In this document: one piece after another, positions 54,759 to 62,000 of the stretch | How the letters are laid out: the number at the start of each line of letters is the position of its first letter | Numbering within the stretch: position 1 is the stretch's first letter | DNA from: Halothermothrix sp. | Lineage (GTDB): Bacteria; Bacillota; Halanaerobiia; DY22613 | Assembly: GCA_016841825.1 (NCBI GenBank) | Contig: JAENYK010000003.1 | Coordinates: 186,001-250,000, forward strand | Length of the DNA stretch: 64,000 bases | Reading direction: 5' to 3' | The notes under the pieces: model-generated | What the model was told of the DNA's origin: nothing | Seen by the model: the letters and a program-made list of their open reading frames with translations, nothing else | The model's database searches: none | Position numbers and translations under genes: made by a program

Positions 54759-56294
54759 TTAAAACGGATCAGGCAGTGAAGAACGATCTATTTTGCCATT
54801 GGGTTTTAGTGGGAACTTCTTTAAAATCTTAAAAAGTGAAGGTACCATATATTCAGGCAGTATATTTGACAGATATGTTTTCAACTCTGAACTCGAAACT
54901 GGTTGGGTTACAACTAAATAAGCGGCCAGATACTGATTTTCAATTCCACTGTTTTTTACACAGACAACTGCCTCTTTCACAAATTGATGTTTAACTAGAT
55001 GAAATTCAATCTCCTCTAATTCAACTCTCAGACCTCTCAGTTTTACCTGATTATCTTTTCTACCTACAAAAACTACATTTCCCTCAGAAGAATACTTTGC
55101 CAGATCTCCGGTTCGATAGACTCTTCCAAATTTCAGAGTCGGAAACTTTTCATTGGTTAATTCCTCTCTGTTCAAATACCCTCTGGCCAGTCCCACACCA
55201 CCAATGCACAGTTCTCCTGGCTCCCCTTCTGCTGCCAATTCATCATTTTCATCAACTATATATATCCCAATATTATCAATTGGTTTTCCTATTGGCACTT
55301 CCTGGTAATCATATCCCCGCAAACACTCATAATATGTAACATCAATAGTTGCTTCTGTTGGGCCATAAAGATTGATTAATCTAATCTCTGGTAACTCAGC
55401 AAATATTTGATAAAATCTTTTCACAAGACCGGAATTAAGCTTTTCTCCACTGACAAAGACTAATCTCAAACTAACCAGACTCTGTTGATTTTGCTTAATC
55501 TCAACATAGTCAAGAAACAACCTTAACATCGTGGGAACAAAATGGATAACTGAAATCTGCTGTTGTTGGATAATCCTGGTGAAAGCTCTGGGATTATGCT
55601 CTGTTTTAGGCTCTAACAAAAATATCCCGGCACCCCGAATAGCCCACCAAAAAATCTCCCAGACAGACACATCAAAGGTATAGATAGTCTTCTGGATAAG
55701 TACATCTTTCTCAGTAATCGGATACGCCCTTTGCATCCATTCTATCCTGTTGATCAGTGAATGGTGTTCGATAAGTACCCCTTTGGGTCTGCCGGTCGTT
55801 CCGGAAGTATAGATCACATAGACAAGATCATGGGGGCAGTTTATCTTAGAAAGATTTCGATTTGCTTCTCTGGAAAGATCAACTTTTGTCAGATCAATCA
55901 ACCGAACATCGGTTGGTAGATTATCAGCAGCTGCATCGTCAATTATAACAAAATCAGGATCACAGTCTTCTACAATACTCTGGATACGCGCTAAGGGATA
56001 AGTAGTGTCAATAGGTAGATAAGCACCACCGGCTTTGAGAATTCCATAGATTAGAATAATCATCTCCGGAGATCGTTCAACCTTTACTCCGATGATAGAA
56101 TTGTTTTTTACTCCCTGTTTTCGCAGCCAATGACCGATTTGATTGGATATCAGATTCAACTCTCTATACGTGAGTTTTCCTTCGTTAGTCAGAATAGCTA
56201 TATTCTCTGGAGTTCTCCTAACCTGCTCTTCGAACAACTCCACTATAGTCTTGTTATATGAATACGATACAGTATTACCTTTAATTGTGTTCAC
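54759..56294 (-). CDS. Stand-alone adenylation domain, serine type
   Basis: 511 residues from GTG 56294 (GAGGTGG upstream), overlapping the AT gene's end by 14 bp. Full A domain: VIYTSGTTGRPKG, NLYGPTEATID, YRTGDLAKY, KLRGLRVELEE, LKPNGKIDRSS; no carrier or C domain. Hand-read code D-V-W-H-F-S-L-I-D-K, the serine code with one conservative change. With the co-transcribed discrete ACP, acyl-CoA dehydrogenase and AT it resembles ZmaJ of zwittermicin, which loads serine for aminomalonyl-ACP synthesis. Confidence 0.9.
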   Translation of the reverse strand: MNTIKGNTVSYSYNKTIVELFEEQVRRTPENIAILTNEGKLTYRELNLISNQIGHWLRKQGVKNNSIIGVKVERSPEMIILIYGILKAGGAYLPIDTTYPLARIQSIVEDCDPDFVIIDDAAADNLPTDVRLIDLTKVDLSREANRNLSKINCPHDLVYVIYTSGTTGRPKGVLIEHHSLINRIEWMQRAYPITEKDVLIQKTIYTFDVSVWEIFWWAIRGAGIFLLEPKTEHNPRAFTRIIQQQQISVIHFVPTMLRLFLDYVEIKQNQQSLVSLRLVFVSGEKLNSGLVKRFYQIFAELPEIRLINLYGPTEATIDVTYYECLRGYDYQEVPIGKPIDNIGIYIVDENDELAAEGEPGELCIGGVGLARGYLNREELTNEKFPTLKFGRVYRTGDLAKYSSEGNVVFVGRKDNQVKLRGLRVELEEIEFHLVKHQFVKEAVVCVKNSGIENQYLAAYLVVTQPVSSSELKTYLSNILPEYMVPSLFKILKKFPLKPNGKIDRSSLPDPF

Positions 56295-57567
56295 CTCCCA
56301 CCTCAAATTCCTGCAAAAGATGATTGATTCCGGTTTTTTCGCCAAGTTGGCGATATCTTATCTGTTGTTCTGCTGCCGGAGTATTTCGACTCTCGAAAAT
56401 AACTTTCAACAGTTTTAACACCGCCAGGAGGTGCTCATCCGAAGGAATCGTACCATTTTTCTCTAAGTCTTCTTTAATCGAAAGAATTTTTTTATATGCA
56501 GTAACAAAATTATTGTGTGCAGCCAGATCGGGGTTGTTATTTCTGGTTGCAACCGCGATTCCCAGACTCATTGGTATTACTTTACATCTTAAATTCAGAT
56601 CATCTGAAGTACCAGCCTCATAGTCCTTGTTTTCCCTGATCTTTTCCAGAAGTGTATAATCATCTCGATTATCCATCGATAACCCCAACATTTTCTGACC
56701 ATTTTCCTGAACTAGACTTTTTAACACTGTCTGAGGCCCTACTTCCACTACTACCTCAATTCCTTGATCTAAGCAATAATCCATAGTTTGTTTCCAGAGT
56801 ACTGGTCGATACATCTGGCTCAATAAATTATTAATAATCTCATCCCCGCTACTATAAGGTAAAGCTGTAGTGTTAGCAATAATTGGATATCTTAAATTTG
56901 TCCATTCATATCGGGTTAACTCAGTCCTCAAATCAGCCACAATTGTCTGCATTAAACTATTGTGATAAGGAGGGCTACTGATAAAGGGAACAACTTCTCC
57001 ACCATTTTGCAAGGCCGCTTTCTCTGCTGCCAGTACTAACTTCTCATGGCCAGAGATTAGAACCTGTTCTGGCGAATTATAGCTGGCTATGCTCACATTT
57101 TGCTGCTCTGCAGATAGATTTTGACAAATTTCTTCTACCAGAGCTGGAGAGATATTTTTTACCACCGTCATCGTACCCTCTGTCTGCTTTCTCACTCTCT
57201 CAGCAAGGATAGCCCTTTTTTGAACAATTAGCAGCACGTCATGAAAACTAATCGCTTCACTACAACATAGTGCAGTATATTCACCCAAACTATGACCTGC
57301 TAAAAAGATTGGAGGTATACCGATCTGTTCCATATACACTCGAAAAGCAGCTACACTCACAACCAGTATAGATACTAACAGGTTTTCAATTCTATTTAAT
57401 TTGATGATACTACCCTCAAAACAGATCTTGCTTAGATCATAGCCCAGTACATCATTCGCCTCTTCAAAAGTTTGATGGGCCACCCCAAAATTATCGTAAA
57501 TTACTTTTCCCATTCCGACATATTGAGAACCAGAGCCGGGAAATACTAAAGCAATCTTCTGAGTCAT
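56281..57567 (-). CDS. Discrete acyltransferase (trans-AT)
   Basis: 428 residues, cytoplasmic. FPGSGSQYVGMG, nucleophile Ser in GHSLGEY and the later His in PPYHNSLM (malonyl ATs have AFHS here) show an active AT with an unusual specificity loop. A C-terminal extension of about 120 residues (SLGIAVATRNNN, AYKKILSIKEDLEKNG) matches that of some discrete ATs from anaerobes. Lying between the acyl-CoA dehydrogenase and serine A domain genes, it probably moves aminomalonyl from the discrete ACP to AT-less modules, as ZmaF-type enzymes do. GAGGAG precedes the ATG. Confidence 0.9.
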   Translation of the reverse strand: MTQKIALVFPGSGSQYVGMGKVIYDNFGVAHQTFEEANDVLGYDLSKICFEGSIIKLNRIENLLVSILVVSVAAFRVYMEQIGIPPIFLAGHSLGEYTALCCSEAISFHDVLLIVQKRAILAERVRKQTEGTMTVVKNISPALVEEICQNLSAEQQNVSIASYNSPEQVLISGHEKLVLAAEKAALQNGGEVVPFISSPPYHNSLMQTIVADLRTELTRYEWTNLRYPIIANTTALPYSSGDEIINNLLSQMYRPVLWKQTMDYCLDQGIEVVVEVGPQTVLKSLVQENGQKMLGLSMDNRDDYTLLEKIRENKDYEAGTSDDLNLRCKVIPMSLGIAVATRNNNPDLAAHNNFVTAYKKILSIKEDLEKNGTIPSDEHLLAVLKLLKVIFESRNTPAAEQQIRYRQLGEKTGINHLLQEFEVGGEHN

Positions 57568-57584
57568 CTAAATCTCCTCATTTC

Positions 57585-58712
57585 TCAAATAACTGGGTTC
57601 TTTGCAATTTGCATCTCATATAATTGGGTGCTGCCTTCTATAATTTCCATAATCTTTGCATCACGATAGTATCTTTCCACTGCGTATTCTGTACTACAGC
57701 CTACAGCACCATGAATTTGAATCGCATAATCGGCAGCAAGATTTGCCATCTTTGAAGCATGATATTTTGCCATCAGAGTATAACTAATGGAAGTAGGATC
57801 TTTCATCTCCCGCAGCGTACCTGCCTGATAGCACAGTAGTTTAGCAGTCTGAATGTTAACAATCATCTCTGTAATCATTTTCTGTACAAGCTGGTGTTCT
57901 TTTAAATAGACATCAAATTGCTTACGTTGATTAACATACTTTAGACTGGCATTTAGACAGGCTTTTCCCAATCCCACACAGCCACAGGCGGTAGTATATC
58001 TCCCTTCATCTAATGCAAAAGCTGCAACTCGATTAAATCCAGACCCTATCCTACCCAGTAAGTTTGCTTCCGGGATCTGACAGTCATCAAAATGGAGTTC
58101 AGCTAACATATTACCACGGAGGCCAAAGGTGGGAGACATAGGAACGACGCTCAATCCCGGTGTATCTCTCTCCACCAGAAAAGCGGCACCTCGATTATCA
58201 CATTTCGCAAAAACTATAAAAAGATCAGCAATCTGCCCCAGGGTTATCCATTTCTTATTCCCCTTAAGCATAAAATGTCCGTCACCTTTAACAGCTACAG
58301 TCTCCATTCCTTTGATATCACTACCAATGTTGGATTCCGACATAGCAAAGGCGGGAATCACGCTCCCTGCAGCAATTCCGGGAAGCCATCTCTTTTTTTG
58401 CTCTTCATCTCCGGCTGATGTAATGGCTTTAACAACCATTCCAACAACGGTAAGCATATTCTCTACAGAAGTATGCCCCTGGCCCAGCTCTTCATGAAGC
58501 AGTGCTAAAGAGAGTGGATCAATATTCTGACCTCCATACTCTTCAGGAATCATCATACCCAATAGATGATTCCCGGCAAGTTTGCTGACGATCTCCTCAG
58601 ATATCCTACCATCATTTTCGATAGATTGCACCTGGGGAATAATCTCCCGCTCAACAAACAATCTGACATCAGTCTGCAATTTTTTCGCTTGTTCACTTAT
58701 TTTTATCAGCAT
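57585..58712 (-). CDS. Acyl-CoA dehydrogenase-like flavoprotein (ZmaI-type)
   Basis: 375 residues, normal for the family. AMSESNIGSDIKGMET, KGNKKWITLG (FAD/substrate loops), ALDEGRYTTACGCVG and IHGAVGCSTEY are present, with the catalytic Glu in MEIIEGSTQLYE. It overlaps the discrete ACP gene by 7 bp (ATGCTGA), a strong sign that its substrate is ACP-bound. In hydroxymalonyl and aminomalonyl pathways such an enzyme oxidises the acyl-ACP. The partner 3-hydroxyacyl-dehydrogenase (ZmaG-type) is not in the window. Confidence 0.9.
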   Translation of the reverse strand: MLIKISEQAKKLQTDVRLFVEREIIPQVQSIENDGRISEEIVSKLAGNHLLGMMIPEEYGGQNIDPLSLALLHEELGQGHTSVENMLTVVGMVVKAITSAGDEEQKKRWLPGIAAGSVIPAFAMSESNIGSDIKGMETVAVKGDGHFMLKGNKKWITLGQIADLFIVFAKCDNRGAAFLVERDTPGLSVVPMSPTFGLRGNMLAELHFDDCQIPEANLLGRIGSGFNRVAAFALDEGRYTTACGCVGLGKACLNASLKYVNQRKQFDVYLKEHQLVQKMITEMIVNIQTAKLLCYQAGTLREMKDPTSISYTLMAKYHASKMANLAADYAIQIHGAVGCSTEYAVERYYRDAKIMEIIEGSTQLYEMQIAKNPVI

Positions 58713-58975
58713 TGTAATTCCAACTTTCTCAATATTAATGAGGTAATTTGATTAAGCGTCTTGATTCGCTCCAAATCAATTTCATCATCTTCCAATTCAA
58801 TGCCAAATTCTTTTTCAATAAATAGGATTAACTGCATTGCAAAGAGTGAATGAACTAGACCTAATTCAAAAATGTCGTCCTCATCTCCCAGCTCAATACC
58901 AACCAGTGAACGGGCAAAATAATCTTTGACTTTACTCTTAATCTCCCTCTGATTTGAAATAATTTTATCTTTCAT
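58706..58975 (-). CDS. Discrete ACP of an unusual-extender pathway
   Basis: 89 residues from ATG 58975 (GAGAGG upstream). The carrier Ser is in FELGLVHSLFAMQL, and FIEKEFGIELEDDEIDLE follows. GLV-x-S-LFA-x-QL is the pattern of the ACPs that carry methoxymalonyl and aminomalonyl precursors, unlike the LGGxS of assembly-line carriers. Overlaps the acyl-CoA dehydrogenase gene. Confidence 0.9.
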   Translation of the reverse strand: MKDKIISNQREIKSKVKDYFARSLVGIELGDEDDIFELGLVHSLFAMQLILFIEKEFGIELEDDEIDLERIKTLNQITSLILRKLELQC

Positions 58976-58996
58976 AATAGTACAATCCTCTCCCAT

Positions 58997-59099
58997 TTTT
59001 CATTCTGTGTAATCCCGGTTAAGTTTTCAAAAATGCACACTCAACACTCTGTAGTACATCTGGACAAATGGAAACCCAATACAACTTCTCCTGAATAGA
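58997..59099. other. Short gap between NRPS-PKS and ACP genes
   Basis: About 100 bp, no gene or terminator seen. The ribosome binding site of the ACP gene lies at its low end. Confidence 0.4.
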
Positions 59100-62000
59100 T
59101 TATTCTAAATCATTATAAATTTTTGCTATCTCTTCTACCAATTCTGAATCTCCCCAGATATCTTCGATCTTCAAAGAGATGTCTTTGATTGTCGGCTTCT
59201 CAAAAAAATACTTCAGAGAAAAATCGATTTTAAAAATATCTCTAATTCTGGAGACTATTTTTGTTGCCAGGAGTGAATGACCTCCTAATTCAAAGAAATT
59301 ATCGTTAATGCCCACAGACTCTACTCCCAATAACTCCTGCCATAAGAAGACCAACGTCTTTTCATTTTCTTTGATTGGATAGTCAGGTAACTTCCTGGAT
59401 ATCTCCGATGGCTTTACCTGTGATACCACCGGTTCCTGCTGATTAACATTGGTTGGCGAAATAATCACCTGGCTTACCCTACCAACCAGAGATAATGCAT
59501 ATTGTAGAGCTTTAATCCCTTCTCTGGCTTCCATTGTCAGCTGTGAGATCCTAATGCCAGATTGCCTATGCTGTTCGTCGTCAAATTTCCAGACTCCCCA
59601 GTTAATACTGAGCCAGCGGGGATTCTTTTGATAATCAACAAATCCATCCAGAAATGAATTTGCCAAACTATAGGCATAGAAACCAAGTCCACCCAAGAAT
59701 GAAGCTAGCGAAGAGAATAATATGCAAAAATCATACTGACGATTAGCCAGTAATCTATCCAGAACCAGAGTCCCGGTTAGCTTGGCTTGAAAATGTTTCT
59801 CACAGTCTTCGATCCCCAGATCAGAAATCACTTTAAAACTATCAATATCTGTAATTCCGGCAGCATGAATCACTCCATCAATATTGCCAAGTTCTCTAAC
59901 TACCGTTTCAAAAACCTCGTGCATCTCCTTTTCATTACCACAGTCGGCCTGAAAGATCAAAATTTGTGAACCCAATCTTTCCATTTGCCTTAGTTGATCA
60001 ACTTTGCCACAGGTCAGAGTATCCGCTGTATCCAGATAGGGCCACTTTTCCTTTGCTGGAAACTGAGAGCGATTAATTAAGACCAATTTTGCTGTAACCG
60101 ATTCTGCTAAAAATCTGGCAATTGATAGCCCGATCTTCCCCAGACCTCCTGTAATCACATATACCCCCCGATCTCTTAAACCGGTTGAATAATTACTAAA
60201 GACAAACTTCTGGTGTTCATAAAATCTGGCCCAGCGTACTCCATTCCGATAGGCAATAATATGATCTTCAGTAACACTATTGACTTCCTCAACCAGCAGA
60301 GATAAAACCACTTCTTGATCATAATAAATCGAGCCAGGATTACCAAGGTCAATACTGCGGCAGATAATCTGAGGATATTCCTGGGAGATCACCTTACAAG
60401 CTGCCGAAATTGCTGCTTTAGCCGGATTACTCCGATCTCCACTCTCAATTCTGTAAATATTATCAGATACAACCCAGACTCTAAGCTGCTCAAAAATCTG
60501 CTGACTAGCTAACCCTTTAATCAGTAATAACAGACTATAGACACTTTGATCGATAATCTCCCGGATTGAATCTACAACATTAATATCTTTTGTCTGCTCC
60601 AGACTCCATAGATGAACCACCTGATCAACAGGATGATTATAGGTTTTTAAATCCTGAACAAGAGTAATATAATCTTCTAATTTACAGGGATCAATAAGAT
60701 ACGTTCGCTCATCTATTTTTTGATAATTATCACCTTTTTTGACTATAGTAACAGAATTATTACTCTTAATCAGCAGATCAGCCAGGCGCATTCCCCAACC
60801 AGCATCATCAACAAATAGTAAGAATGAAGATTGATAACCATCCCCTACCGAACCAGCCGGGAAAGATTGTTTCCAGACAGGTAAGTAGAACCAATCCTCA
60901 ATTAATTCGTTTTTAACTGCAGCCTCAGCAGAAGATGTTAAGTTTTGAACAATTTTTGGTTCAATCCAATGCCTTCTTCTCTCAAAGGGATATGTAGGCA
61001 ACGGCACGCGTACTCTTTTCTCTTCCCAATAAATCTTCTCCCAATCTATTTCAACACCAGCTAACCACATCTCGCCCAGTCTAACATTTTTGCTATATTC
61101 ATCTAACGAAGTGAGCTCCGTAAGATCAATCTGTTGTTGAATATCTTTCTTCCTGACAGCTACAACATGCTCCCGATCCAGGGTGTTTAGTGTATAAAGA
61201 CATTCATCTATGTCTCTGCAGCCAAAGGCCAATCCATAGTCAAATCTTTTTCGTCCGACCTGTAGAGTATAAGCTAGATCAGCCAGGTTTAACCCTCTAT
61301 TTTTTTCCAGGAAATTGGCCAGATTAGCTGCCATTCTATATACAGCTGATTCAGAACGGGCAGATAAGACAATAAGATACCATTGTTTCGCAGAAGGTGG
61401 AACCTGGACTAACTCAGCTTCTTCCAAGATTACATGGGCATTAGTCCCCCCAATGCCAAAACTACTAACCGCAGCCCTTCTTCTTGTACCATCTGTCGTC
61501 CATTCTAGTGGAGATGTAGCTATAAAAAATGGACTATTTTCAAAATTCAATAGCGGATTGGGACTGTCAAAATTAATATTTGGAACAATCATCTTGTTAT
61601 GCAAAGATAAGACGGCTTTAATCAAGCCCGTTACCCCGGCTGCAGCATCCAGATGACCAATATTTGACTTGACAGAACCGAGGGCACAGTACTGCCGCCT
61701 ATCTGATTGATAACCTTTAGTCAAAGCAGCAAACTCCACAGGATCACCTAAAGATGTCCCGGTTCCGTGAGTTTCAATATATTCCACAGACTCTTTGGCC
61801 AGATTAGCATCAACTAACGCTTTTTTGATTACTTTCAATTGACCTGCTTCACTGGGCCCAGTATAACCCACTTTCTGGCGTCCATCGTTATTAATAGCTG
61901 AACCTTTGATCACCGCATAGATATGATCTCTATCTCTTTTGGCAGCGGCCAATCTTTTCAAGACAACGATTCCAACACCATTACTAAAAACTGTACCTTT

